Below, in pieces: positions 35,253 through 46,978 of a stretch of DNA of 64,000 nt. Numbering within the stretch: the first letter of the stretch is position 1; every line of letters begins with the position of its first letter. Source of the DNA: Leuctra nigra (lineage: Eukaryota > Arthropoda > Insecta > Plecoptera > Leuctridae); assembly GCA_934045905.1 (NCBI GenBank), contig OW203766.1, positions 13,206,745-13,270,744 of the forward strand. Reading direction: 5' to 3'. The notes below the pieces were generated by a model, which had not been told where the DNA came from, did no database searches, and saw only the letters and a program-made list of their open reading frames with translations. Made by a program: the position numbers and the translations under genes.

Positions 35253-36982
35253 CCCATCGCAACATTACTGCCATCAATGATGATGGGTCGACGTCCCGTC
35301 TGCGCTTGCCGTGGAGGGTTGCTGTAATTGTCGCCATATCTCTGGCTAGTCGACTGTTGAGCCGAAGCCATCGGTTGCCATTGCTGCACCATCTGGTTGC
35401 CAAGCATCTGGTTGTTAAGCATAGGGTTGCCAAGAATTGGGTTGCCAAGCATCTGGTTGCCGTTGTTAAGCATCGTGTTGCCAAGCATCTGGTTGCCAAG
35501 AATCTGGTTGTTAAGCATCTGGTTGGCAAGCATCGGGTTGCCAAGCATTCTCTTGGCAACTATCTTGCTTTCAATATTCTGGTTGCCAAGCATCGGGCTG
35601 CCAAGCATCTGGCTGCCAAGCATCGGGTTGGCAGGCATGGGAATGACGTTGCTCGTGTGCGACTTGGCCAGGGAATTGATCCTCCGATTAACAACAGCGG
35701 TTTGATCTTTGCTCGGCGCCGACTTCGAGAATACCTTCTTCTTCTGATAGAGGATCTCGATGTTCGGAGACTCGCACGGAGGAGGATGATCGATGTCAGT
35801 TTGCTCTTGGAGACGTTCTTCCACGACGATTAGAGAGTCGTCGGCTTCCACATGGGACCTTCCACATGTCTCGGCTGCTACCTTCTTGGAACGCGGAGAC
35901 TTGTGTCGGGTTTCACATCGGGGTTTTCTTCCTCTTTTCTTGTAACTTCGTTTACTGGGTCTAGTTTCAATCGAAGAATTACACCGAACATATTCATCTG
36001 CATTTTCCTCCGTCGAAGGATTAGAATCATCTTCCAACCAAATGCTTGGGATCGAAGTCGACGCGTCGGCTTTGCTGTCTCGCTTTCTCTTATTCGTACT
36101 GCGCCATTGCGGCTCTTCATCAAGCTCAATGTAGGGCATTGAGACATAGTTACTAGCGTGGGCTTGCTGGACTCCTCCACCAGATCTATTACCGACGGGG
36201 TTGATGAATCTCGATCCAACCTCCGACCACGTGACAGTGACCCCAGTGTCACGAGGACGTCGCTCAGCATCCAAGACTGTGTGAGGTGGCATGTCATTGG
36301 CTAAGTTTGTCCCCCACGGTGCTACACTGGCTGGCTCACCACAAGCGACTCCAGTGTCACGAATACTTTCGGCACTCAAGTCTGTGTGAGGTGGCATGTC
36401 ATTGGCTAAGTTTGTCCCCCACGGTGCTACACCGGCTGGCTCACCACAAGCGAAGTCGATTTCATCTCGGTCCAAAGAGTTCCGTTGCAATTTCTCGCTC
36501 TCAATATATTTATTCCAGGAACCAAATACCCACCAAGAGTCACCCAATTGTCCAGGTGACTTGACACGCTTCCCTGAATGTAATTTCTTCTGCCTCTGTA
36601 CTTTCTTCTCTATCTTCCACTGCTTTTGAAGTTCCACTGCTCTCTTCCACTGCTTTTGAACTGCCACTGCTCTCTTCCACTTCTTTCGAACTTCCACTGC
36701 TCTCTTCCTCTGCGTTTGAACTTCCATTGCTCTCTTCCACTGCTTTTGAACTTCCACTGCTCTCTTCCACCGCTTTCGAACTTCCATTGCTCTCTTCCAC
36801 TGCTTTCGAACGACTCTGCGATTATGTGAAGTGCGAGTGCCGTTGTCATCGACCTTACGCATCCCGTGTTTTACTGTAAACTTCTTTAGATGATCAGCAT
36901 TCGATGTAGTGCTTGGAACTGTAGTACTAGACTCCTCGTTGGACTCAACTGTTGTGTCATTTACGTTATTTTTTCGTGGCAT
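35253..36982 (-). CDS. NYN-domain ribonuclease (N4BP1/KHNYN/ZC3H12-like), exon 1
   Basis: This exon encodes residues 1-576 of a 721-residue protein. With exons 2-4 the coding length is 2166 bases and every splice phase fits. The NYN (PIN-like) endoribonuclease domain starts at residue 566 with RRPIIIDGSNVAM; Asp570 and Asn573 match MCPIP1 D141 and N144. Family members cut RNA, for example viral or inflammatory transcripts, so RNA cleavage is the likely role. The rest is low-complexity: seven 10-residue basic repeats (61-130), a duplicated block with APWGTNLANDMPPHT (179-249), a basic KKRGRKPR stretch that may be a nuclear signal or AT-hook-like (348-355), and Met-Leu-Gly-Asn repeats (453-532). 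There is no KH or CCCH domain. The ATG is the first after an in-frame TGA; a possible acceptor TTTTGCAG near 37035 suggests a 5'UTR intron. Confidence 0.9.
35387..35626 (-). repeat. Coding 15-bp repeats (Met-Leu-Gly-Asn)
   Basis: Residues 453-532 consist of about 14 pentapeptides of the form (P/Q)MLGN, with short breaks such as IESKIVAKR. On the plus strand the DNA reads as repeated CATCTGGTTGCCAAG-type units. Confidence 0.9.
36236..36448 (-). repeat. Tandem duplication of about 105 bp within exon 1
   Basis: The DNA encoding residues 179-213 is repeated directly for residues 214-249. The central part (GTGAGGTGGCATGTCATTGG and onward) is identical, which suggests a recent duplication. Confidence 0.9.
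36593..36802 (-). repeat. Coding 30-bp minisatellite (seven units)
   Basis: Residues 61-130 of the NYN ribonuclease fall into seven exactly 10-residue units of the type QWKRAVEVQK. At the DNA level this is a GTTC-CACTGCTCTCTTCCACTGCT-type 30-bp tandem repeat. Confidence 0.95.
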
Positions 36983-37679
36983 AGCTACTACGTGTACTTT
37001 CGGATAAATAACCTCAATAGTTTGTCAATCGCACTGCAAAATGTAAGAACAATGATAAGTAGGGCTGATGCTTAGGACCTATGAAACGTCCAAAAAGGCA
37101 GGCAAATAGTACCTTAAAACTATTAAAAAGGACCACAAAATCCCGAAAAAGGACCAATGAAATTTTATGGTAGTGTATCTAGGTAGGTATGTAATATTCG
37201 TATTCGTAACAAAACAATCAATTTATCGGTTTAGGACATGGGTTTAGGAGTTGCACTTTGAGCAATATTTAAAATTACAACTTAAAATTATTGTATGAAT
37301 GTGTCAATGTGTCAAGCACCACCTACTCGATCTAGCTCCCCCCCCCCTCCCACCCTTGTGTCAAGTGTCAATTGTTGATTGCCATCCAAATGGTGGATGG
37401 AAATTTTATGAATTGTGGTCTAGACCAAAAATTTAGAAAAAGTCATTTTCAGGCAAAATGAAACACATAGGTAGGTATTTTTGAAATCAGAAACACATGA
37501 AAATTAATAATCACTTTTAGACTTGTCTGAGCAAAAAACGAAAAAATGATAGGTAGTATGTCATAAACATCCTAGCCCTAATGATTAGTAATCGACAGTT
37601 TATTGGAACAATTACGAGAACGCAAACAATGTTAACATCGTGAAACCACTGTGATGATCACAATTCAGATGCGTATAGG
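36983..37679. other. 5' flank of the NYN ribonuclease gene
   Basis: This stretch should contain the promoter and 5'UTR of the minus-strand gene. A candidate 3' splice site (TTTTGCAG on the minus strand) ends near 37035. A C tract lies at 37337-37345. No TATA box or CpG island was identified. Confidence 0.35.
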
Positions 37680-37890
37680 TACACTTGGCACAACTATTGA
37701 TCGTTCAATAAATCTGATTGACTGAAATATGTTAGATTGCACCATCAGAAGTCAGTCCAAGCGATCCCCTTGTCTCACTCTAGTAGGTGACCTCACATTT
37801 CAATGATAATAACAAACTTTGATAGTTATAGAAGATGACCAGCAGTCATTCAAATTTGTTCACCGATCAATTTTTGTTATGCCGAGTGTA
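37680..37890. mobile_element. TACACT-ended MITE, copy 1
   Basis: TACACTTGGC at the left and GCCGAGTGTA at the right are inverted. The interior matches the 39429 copy, including CTAGTAGGTGACCTCACATT and GACCAGCAGTCATTCAAATT. TA at both borders suggests a Tc1/mariner-type target site. Confidence 0.75.
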
Positions 37891-38604
37891 CTAAGCATGA
37901 CGCAAATGTTCAGCAAAATAAAACTTTTTCGTTTGATTCTTGCGGCCGCGCAATCAATCATGAAGTACTTTGGCATTATGAAATTTAAGATTAGGAACGA
38001 TTTAACAAGATTGTACATATATTTGTACAAACTTCTGTCTTCGATGATAATAACAGAGTGTCTATTCCTCCGACCTGTTTTGAACTACTAGGAATACCGA
38101 TTGCCGACGTAAAAACTGTTCACGGCCTTCAAGAAGGCGTCAAGTAGGCGTGTGGGCGGAAAAAGTTCAAAATACCTGATGAAGTTATTATTTTCCAATT
38201 ACACACATAATGTTACAGGTAGTTTGGCCGTGTTTGATTGTGATTTATTATTTGTATTTGTTAAAATAAATCATAGCATGTGATTTGAAGTTTGGGGATT
38301 GATTGCCTAATCCAGAAAGAGTTGAAAAAGCAGTTGTACCTAACATAGACGCCGTCAGTATTTCTGCATGGGTGGGAGTGCAAAGCAAGTAAAACTTATT
38401 ACCACGGATTAAAGGGGGATGTGGGGGGCTTGCCCCCCAATATTACACATATAAAATAATATTTGAAATAATCAAACGCCCAATTTTCCTCCCTTTCCCT
38501 TCCCGAGAAGAAGTAAATTGAAATAAATGTATATTCAAGCCTGACGGCATGCCGACAATGTCGGTAAAGGAGTTCAAGGTTAGCGATGGCAGGACCAAAG
38601 TGGA

Positions 38605-38653
38605 TGGAACTAGCTTCACACATTATATGATAGTAGTGTGAAGCTAGTTCCAT
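38605..38653. repeat. Hairpin GGAACTAGCTTCACA
   Basis: Two perfect 15-base arms around an 18-base loop are visible directly. Confidence 0.8.
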
Positions 38654-39044
38654 GCACGTTGGCAGGACGAATAAAATACCTAGACACTATTCGTCCGTCT
38701 AGCCCACTGATCTCCATGTAGTACCTAGGTACAGTCTGTGAATTGTGTGTCGCTCACCCTCTATTCACCCCCCACCACATTCAAACCAGTTTACCATGCT
38801 ATCGGTTGCCGGAGGAGGGAGAATCGAACGTAAATGCAAGGAACGGGAAGAAGGAGGGTGATCGACATACATTTCCACGACCATACTTAGTGGTCTGGCC
38901 GGACGAATATCCCCGAGGTTAATATAATGAATCTAATGTATTGTAACAGCTACTACCCAGCTAAATAAAATTTCAAAATGAAATGAAGGAAGGTTAATTG
39001 GTAGGATAGGACCTAGTAGGTACCTATATCTATCTATATCTAGG

Positions 39045-39107
39045 TACCTACCTATCTACCTACCTACCTACCTACCTACCTACCTACCTACCTACCTACC
39101 TACCTAG
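39045..39107. repeat. (CTAC)n microsatellite
   Basis: About 15 tetranucleotide units are preceded by an imperfect TAGGTACCTA/TCTATATC tract. Confidence 0.95.
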
Positions 39108-39428
39108 TATCTAGTATGGTGATAATATGGACTTACCGACTTGTTCACGACATTAAAACCACTGTCATTTCGTTATTTATGTTGCCAAAAACTAAAATCA
39201 ATCAACTTGATGAAGAAACACGGCAAATAGTACTTAAAAAGTAAGCCAGCCTTTGGCCATCCGAGAACGAGATAAAGAAGAACAATCTGTTTGCTTTACT
39301 TTTTGTTTGCGCGAAAAAAGAAGGCCGTGTACTAGAATTTTAACAATGATTGCGTTTTCCCAAGGAGCTTGTATTGATAATAGTCATGGAGTGGCCCGGG
39401 GGTGTCTATGCACCCACTGATCTCAAGG

Positions 39429-39642
39429 TACACTTGGCCAAACAAAAATTGAACTTCAATAAATCTGATAGGCTGATAAATGTAAGATCGCACCTTCAGA
39501 AGTCAGTCAAAGCGATCTCATTGTCTCACTCTAGTAGGTGACCTCACATTTCAATGATAATAACAAGCCTTGATTGGTTGTGGGACATGACCAGCAGTCA
39601 TTCAAATTTGGTCAACGTTCAATTTTTGTTTGGCCGAGTGTA
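39429..39642. mobile_element. TACACT-ended MITE, copy 2
   Basis: This 214-bp copy has the best-preserved ends: TACACTTGGCCAAACAAAAATT and its inverse AATTTTTGTTTGGCCGAGTGTA (each with one mismatch). TA lies at both borders. Confidence 0.85.
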
Positions 39643-39985
39643 ATTCCACTTCGTTTATGCGCCACGTGGATTGAATCAGACTGTCTGCAGGCATATTTCC
39701 CCCAAGATTCATGAACTCATTAGTCATTACTACTTTACAGTGGCGTGCTGACATGTAAATTTGGCGCAAATGCGCCGGTATTCTTGGGGGTGGTGGGTGG
39801 GTACCTGACCGGGGTGGTGGTGCTGAAGGTGGTTTGGAGGATCACAAAGGAACCAGCATGAAATGAGTTCAATTATGTTAAAGAAGATGTTTGTATTAAA
39901 TCGAGAAGGAACTTTCCAAGAAATTCACACTTTAAGATATCGATGAGTAATAATTCTTTTCATTGTTTCTTTTCATTGAAAATTT

Positions 39986-40365
39986 TCAAAATTTCAGATC
40001 GTTCGGCTCAGCCGTTTAGGCTGTGGCGGTGATTGCGGTGTTTCCTGATATCATCATCAGATCAAGATAGGTTTTAAAAGGGCTGTAATGTCACTGTTTT
40101 CACGGCCCTCTAGGTCGCAAATGGCATAACCTGTTGTACCCAAATTTGATATATGGGGTGGAGTGGGCCATAGCTCGAAATTAAGATATTTTGCAACAAT
40201 GTGAGATTTTCCAATTTTAAGATCAAGTAGGTCGAAAATGCCATGTTGTTGCTTACAGTAAAAGTGTTTGGTCTGCTCCTCAGTTTATTAGGTTTTTACG
40301 GTATGTTGAGTGAGTGTGAGTGTACAGTACGACTTGGCTGGGTGGAGCGACCGCTCCACTAGATT
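39986..40365 (+). mobile_element. Dispersed repeat ending in hairpin plus CTAG, copy 2
   Basis: This is a direct copy of 26164-26561, including CAGCCGTTTAGGCTGTGGCG, GGCCATAGCTCGAAATTAAG and the terminal GGAGCGACCGCTCCACTAG. Confidence 0.7.
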
Positions 40366-42808
40366 CACAAAGTTAGAATGAAATAGTAATTTAAATAACT
40401 ATTTAAATGGAACAAACCATCATGTCGATACATCAAAGGTTCCGAAAATATACACAATCAATAACCAATAGAAATTATTTAAAATACATACAAAAATACA
40501 TGAATTTCTTCTTACTGAGTGTTAGTTGATGGGTGTTAATTACTGGGTGTTGTCAGTGTGTTACAAAACTAGCAGGTAGGGGATCATTTTGCTGCAATAT
40601 ATATTCATTGTTATTTCGTATGCATCCACAAAAACTCTCTGGAACCACTGTAACGAGCTTGAAATCATGTGACAAGTATTTTAGAGTGAATTTCGGTGTT
40701 GTTTATTGTCTCTATCGTTTGGAATACAAATCACAGCATGGAAACGAATTGAAATGATTTGTATACACAATCAGGATTTTGCTAAGTTTTAATTAAATTT
40801 GCATATAGATTGGACAAAATTGTATACTAAAATCCCAGGTTTGAAATAACTTCTTCATATTGTATGTATAGCATTTGTTATACATTTGAAGAATATAATA
40901 ACTAAAAGCCAAAATAGCGTTAATCATAGGTCTAGACAAATTAAAATAGCTAAAATTTATATTGGCTCAGAACTTTCTACAGAAAGCTTCTAAAGTGTGA
41001 GCCAAAATTGCTATTATTTTAATGAAGCCATTTTGGTTCATAGGAATCCGTGATTTTGGCTTTTAGTTTTTTGGTAATTTATTTTTGTACTTAATAAAAG
41101 TATGATTCGTGAAGTGCTAAACGCGATACTTAAAATTACTGGGATAGTTCAAAAATAATATAGCTGTCTCTCTTCCTTACTCCCTATACATCCACTCTCA
41201 TAATCATTCTCTGACGCTTTTAGTAGTTATGGCAAAGCCGCACAAAACAAAATCCCCAAGAGGACACCGTGTGCATAGTATTTCATTTTTATTACGTTTT
41301 TTGCCTCTTGCTGTATAAATTGATTGATAGTAAACCCGAGATAGCACTATGAAGGTATTACTTTGTTCATTTTGCTATCCGTATATCACAACAATAGCTT
41401 TCTTTGCGTCCGATAGGGGTTATGTTTATAGTTTATTCGAATTACGTGTATAAAATGCATTTACTTATTGCACTGCAATACAAAGTGTTAAAACGTTGCC
41501 AACTTTATTTTGGTGTATATTACAAGAGGTCCAGAAGACTGTGAGGAATGATGCAATTTGAGAGGTCTTATCTTCTGAAGTAAATAGTACAGCACGAGGA
41601 GGGCACTTTGCAGGGTGAATAATAACTACCCTATTATTTAAGAGGTTTTAAACCACCTCTAGGGTGTTATTATTCCTCTCGGTATACGTCAGTGTTGCAT
41701 GTTCACTTCGTACAACAAGGCTCTTTAAGAGAGCGTTTCTTTCTGATTCCTGGATTCATTGATTGCTCCCGAGGGACGCGTCAGGAAGCGAGAGCAGTTG
41801 ATTGGATGGTTGCCTAGGCGATCATGGAGGAATAATCCACACACAACACACCGCGGCTATATTATGACGCCATCTTATGTAACATGACCGACAAAATGGC
41901 GGCGTCATCTTTAACTTGATTACACCCGGGCGAACTAGCTGTAAATCAGACAGCCGAGTGGGAAACGTATAATCTAGAATAAATTACAAGCAGTGAAGTA
42001 ACTTATTGGTGTTGTGTTACTATCTCTCAAAACTACGTTAAGTTTTAATAATAAATCAGAAGAGCAGCAGCAAAGTAATTCATGGAATAGATGAGATGTA
42101 CGATTATTTTAACAACTTAAAAAGAGTTGAGGAGTGTAAATTACTTCCAATAGGAACTCCGCATTCCCCCTTCTATCCATTATACATCGTTTAAAGTAAA
42201 TAAACTCCCGCTTTTGTAGAACAGTAAATGCGTTAATGAATGAAGGATTCGAAACTCATTTTCTGTCAAGTGTCTACTTTCCGTTTCTTTTCAACGACAG
42301 TAAGTTTGTGTGATATTCATTCAGGAAGCACACCACGCAAGTATGGTTATTTGAAAGAAGTCTTCTGCGTATAGAAACAAGTTGAAATTAAATCTGCCTT
42401 TCAATGCATCTTCCACGAAAGTCAACAAAGAATTTGATAACTTCGTTCCTGTAAAATGTAGAAGTTTCTTGCTTTGTCCTTTGATGCCAATTACTTCTCA
42501 AAGCGATTTAAAACAATGCACGATCCTCCCGCAAAAGGATATTTTTAGGACTTTTAGTGAATCTGGGACGTTGAGACGGCGTTCTTTTCTCTTAAATTCG
42601 TTGTAATGACGCAGTAACTGTAGACATTGCCTAAAATGAAGCCCATATCCTGGAGAATTAGGTCATTAGAGGGCAAGAGGCACCTCACATGCCTTTTATT
42701 TCGAATTTATACACATAAAAGTGAGTCGGGGACAATAAAATGGCACCTTTCCTCTTTAAATCGTTGTTACCTGAATTGATAAGATTCTAAGATTTTTTTA
42801 TAAGATTT
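40366..42808. other. Gene-free stretch with two hairpins
   Basis: No exon was recognised. A hairpin lies at 41613-41680 (GAATAATAACTACCCT and its inverse). A shorter one at 41866-41911 has ATGACGCCAT and its inverse, the right arm containing a YY1-like AAAATGGCGGC. Confidence 0.45.
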
Positions 42809-44043
42809 ATAGACCATGAGCCAGCCGTAGTGGACCCTCCCCCCCCTGCTCCATGAGATCTGAAAGTGGTTTTGGGTACCTCAAGGTACGCACATTACAC
42901 TTTCACTTGTTTGACATCTGCCCGGTGGTGGAACAACCCCCCAGGGGGGCGCAAAGGGTGATTTTTGGGGTATTTTGTCACACGTTTTATTTTTTTGTGG
43001 GCTAACGGGACATGATAATTACAATCAGTTTGCATATTTGAATGAAGGTTGACATAAGTAATTATATCCATATTTGTTTGTAAGGGCAATATCCTTAAAT
43101 CAAAATTTTGGATTTTTTGGAAGTCGGGGGGGAATTACCCAAAAATGTTTTTTTGGTAGTCAATCGATTCGTATTTAAAAGTTGTTCATGAATGTATTCC
43201 ATCAATTTTGCAAAATTTTGTGTTTACAACCTGTTTTAACGGGATTAAGAGTCTCTTATGGGTTTATAATGTTAAATATTTGATTTTTTTGGGGGTCAAA
43301 AGTTAAAATTTTATCAAATGTTTTTCAACATTATTAATTGGTATGACATAAGTCAATATATTTATATATTTTTGTTGAAGTGAAACCATTATTTATAAAA
43401 TTTTGACAATATTAACTTTTTTAATGGTAATTTTCTAAAATTTTGTAAACATTTTAAAAATAGTGGGTTTGCATTAACAAAAATATGTAAATATATTAAC
43501 GTATGCTATACCAATTAATAATATTGAAAAAATATTGAAAATTTTACTTTTGACCCTAAAAAAAAATCAAATATTTAACATTATAAGCCCATAAGAGACA
43601 CTTAATCCCGTTAAAACAGGTTGAAAACACAAAATTTTGCAAAATTGATGGAATACATTCATGAACAACTTTTAAATACGAATCGATTGACTACCAAAAA
43701 AAACATTTTTGGGTAATTCCCCCCTAACTTCCAAAAAATCCAAAATTTTGATTTAAGGGTATTGCCCTTACAAACAAATATGGATATATTTACTTATGTC
43801 AACCTTCATTCAAATATGCAAACTGATTGTAATTATCATGTCCCGCTAGCCCACAAAAAAATAAAACGTGTGACAAAATACCCCAAAAGTCACCCTTTGC
43901 GCCCCCTTGGGGGGTTGTTCCACCACCGGGCAGATGTCAAACAAGTGAAAGTGTAATGTGCGTACCTTGAGGTACCCAAAACCACTTTCAGACCTCATGG
44001 AGCAGGGGGGGGGAGGATCCACTACGGCTGGCTCATGGTCTAT
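42809..44043. mobile_element. 1.23-kb near-perfect palindrome (foldback element)
   Basis: The arms 42809-43420 and 43435-44043 are reverse complements with few mismatches. The outer ends are ATAGACCATGAGCCAGCCGT and its inverse. The centre is a short AT-rich spacer. Both arms give the same 64-residue frame (MPLQTNMDI...), a by-product of the symmetry and not a gene. Confidence 0.9.
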
Positions 44044-46054
44044 TAGTGGCACAAGGAAATTCTCTATAAACTCCCCCTTCCATTCAAAAGCCTACAGAGG
44101 TTATAGTTTCTTCACATAAGCTACAACATGTTCTTTAACTTTGTATTACTAAACATTGTACTATTATGATAATTTGTATATGATTTTATATATTTGTTTA
44201 TCGTAATTTGTCATTTTTTACGCCTCAGCGCCCCCTGGAAGATGTCTAGTTAGCCTACCCAATGGTTAATATGGTCCTGTCCCTCAGCCAAAATAAAAAG
44301 CAAGTATCAATAAAGACAGAAATGTATTTCCTACTTAAATATGATGTTTCTTGGTAAAAGAAGACGTTTGATGCTTGAAAACTTGCTTGAATGCTTGAAA
44401 AGTAACTTGCGTTTTGCCAGTTAACTATCATACTGAAAATCACATTGAAAAAGGTCAAATGCGGTACTTTTCCGAGTCCGGGTCTCAGTAAAATGTTCAG
44501 ATGCATAAAATAATAAGTTTTCCTCCTTTCGAGACTCTCGTAATATTATTCATAACAAAACAACAGAAATTTCATCAAACTTTTCCACGCCGAAGAAAGT
44601 CAATGGAAACAAAGCAATTTGCTAGAGATTCCTGTCGAGGTTCTCTAGTAAGAGCTCATTCCACATTGTCTGATAACAGACTAGAGACTGGAGGAGATTG
44701 CTTTCATCCTTGTCTCGTCTGTCTTTTATCAACGAGGAAAAAGAGCAAAGCCTCGACTTCATTTAAACTTGAAAACTAATTACTGTGAAAGAGCATCTCA
44801 TTATCCTGCTGGTCGAATTTCACGTCTCTATTGAAAGTTGTAATTTATGCAGGATATAATACACAGGCCACCAGCTTGACTGACGAACAATGCCTGGATG
44901 AAGCTCTCGGATAATCTTGAGGATTATCTAGCAGGAGAGAGCTTTCGGTGGAATCTCGACGATAGTATTCTTATAACAATCACGTTTCGATCGTCATCGG
45001 GTGGAGTACGAGATGAAATAAACATGGTGGTAAGGTGTAATTTGCCAATTTAAAAACAGCAAAGACACTATAAATTTTATTATCGCTAGACGTGAATTGT
45101 AAGAGTGTTGAGTGTGTCTTATTTCCTGTTGAGTGCTTTTTTAACTTAGTTCTTGAGAAAACATGAAACTCATCCGAAATTATTTCAAATGTATTTTGTA
45201 ACAAAGTTAGTACATAATTATATGTTTAACGTTATATTTTCAGTACGCCAACTGGTGTGTTATTTCAAGTAATATAAAAAACGAACGAATTGAACTGTGT
45301 ATGCACGAACTGAATTATTCAAATATGAATAAATGCAAAACATGAAGCAAGCAGAATGTGGATGTAAAACATTCCAGATATCAGAAACTATGTTATGTTT
45401 TATTAATCTGGGAAAACTACGAGGTATACGATATGATGAACACTATATTGAAATATTTTAAGTTAAACATTCTGTGATACCTGCATACAAGTGTGATGTG
45501 AAAACAACGCCAGTTTGCATAGATTTAACCTTTTGTAACGGACATGACCATTGTTTAAGTCAAGTGAAATGATAAATTCCAGGAAGCGAAGGGTTCTATA
45601 CGCTAGGGATTCCATTTCATAGAGTTTATTTGTGAAAATAGCTGACTAGATCTCTGATATGGAGATGAGATAATATTATGACCCAATTCCGCAATGTCAT
45701 GTGGGATGATCTTTATTGCTTGCTCTTGATCTAAACGCAAGTACTGTAAAGGTAGAGGTTTATTGCAGTACGATTATTGCTACGATTCTTTCGAAGTGGT
45801 TAAAACTTTATGTTCACTCTACTTTCAGAAAATCGATCGAGTTATCTCAGATGAGGAGAATTTATAGTTTTAAATCTAAATGTATAAAATTATTACGACC
45901 TTAATAAATGTTTATTAAAATAAACAGATCGTAGAACATTAAACTGCAAACAATACATCTATAAATACCTTAAAATACCATTTCTATGAAGCGAACTTCA
46001 TGAATGTATTAAACAGCTCTACAGGAAGCTAGACGGCATATAATCCGCCAGGCA
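44044..46054. other. Gene-free AT-rich stretch
   Basis: No exon, RNA gene or repeat with clear borders was found. Confidence 0.4.
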
Positions 46055-46127
46055 GTCATGGCATTACCGGTGCCGAGCTGCGAACCCGCGTCCCTCAAGG
46101 GAGGTGATCAACCACTCCGGCTCGCTC
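46055..46127 (-). repeat. tRNA-like SINE relic
   Basis: On the minus strand GCCGGAGTGGTTGATCACC resembles an A box region and GGGTTCGCAGC a B box. The anticodon arm and acceptor pairing are not tRNA-like, so this is a tRNA-derived repeat and not a working tRNA gene. Confidence 0.45.
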
Positions 46128-46751
46128 AGGGCTCAGAGTTGTTCATTTCCAGCTGCTCGACAGACAGTCTAACGCTGTATTGTCGGAGAATGCATTGTGT
46201 CTATTGTCTAGAGCAGATTTCACGTGGAATTATGTTGTGAGGGAAAGATACACACAATGATGGAGTCTCGGAGATTTATTTGACACTTTGTTGATTATTA
46301 CTACAGCGTGAGGTAACTGTTCGTTCTGAATTAACATACCTTCTATCAGCTATGTGCTCACTTGGTTTTATGAATTACTCATAAATGTCCGACAAATAGC
46401 GCGATTTTCACTCCAACTATTCGGACCTTATTTGACGACATTTTTCTGTTATATTGTAATATTGTGCAGAGTTTTTATTTATTTGACGTTTTATTTATAC
46501 AGGAGTTAGTTTTCTACTAACGTTTTCTGGACGTGCCCTATATGAGTTCCGTATAATCGATTTTTTGACAACCAAATTTGAACTGCTGTAACTTTTTTCC
46601 CACAAAAGCATTGTTTTTTAAACCGTCACACACCGTAGTATGTTGTTTATATTATGTGACATTTTCAGCCCGATGTATGTAGTTTTGTCACAGCGATGTC
46701 TCGGCCATTGTGCGTTATTTTTGCGCTACCCGGTATATTTTATTCAGTAGG

Positions 46752-46978
46752 TACACTCAAACCAATAAAAATTGATACTCGAAAAGAAAAGGATTTGGTG
46801 CTGGTATAAGGTTCCTTGAAAATCAATCCTTGTTATTATCAATGAAATAAGAGCTCACCTACTAGAGTTAGATGATGCGTTAACACAGCCTTCATGGGAT
46901 GATGCCATCAAACCTTTATCAGCCAATCCTTTTCCTTTCGAGTACCGATTTTTATTGGTTTCAGTGTACATTATATTA
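46752..46978. mobile_element. TACACT-ended MITE, copy 3 (reverse)
   Basis: TACACTCAAACCAATAAAAATT at the left is inverted at the right as AATTTTTATTGGTTTCAGTGTA with small differences. The interior matches copies 1 and 2 when reversed (CTAGTAGGTGAGCTC, CATTGATAATAACAAGG). Confidence 0.8.

Noticed and set aside
35306..36142. Several plus-strand frames rich in Leu, Ala, His and Pro
   Set aside because: They are antisense readings of the repeat-rich exon 1 of the NYN ribonuclease gene.
42895..43956. Two identical 64-residue frames starting MPLQTNMDI
   Set aside because: They are mirror images created by the palindrome at 42809-44043.
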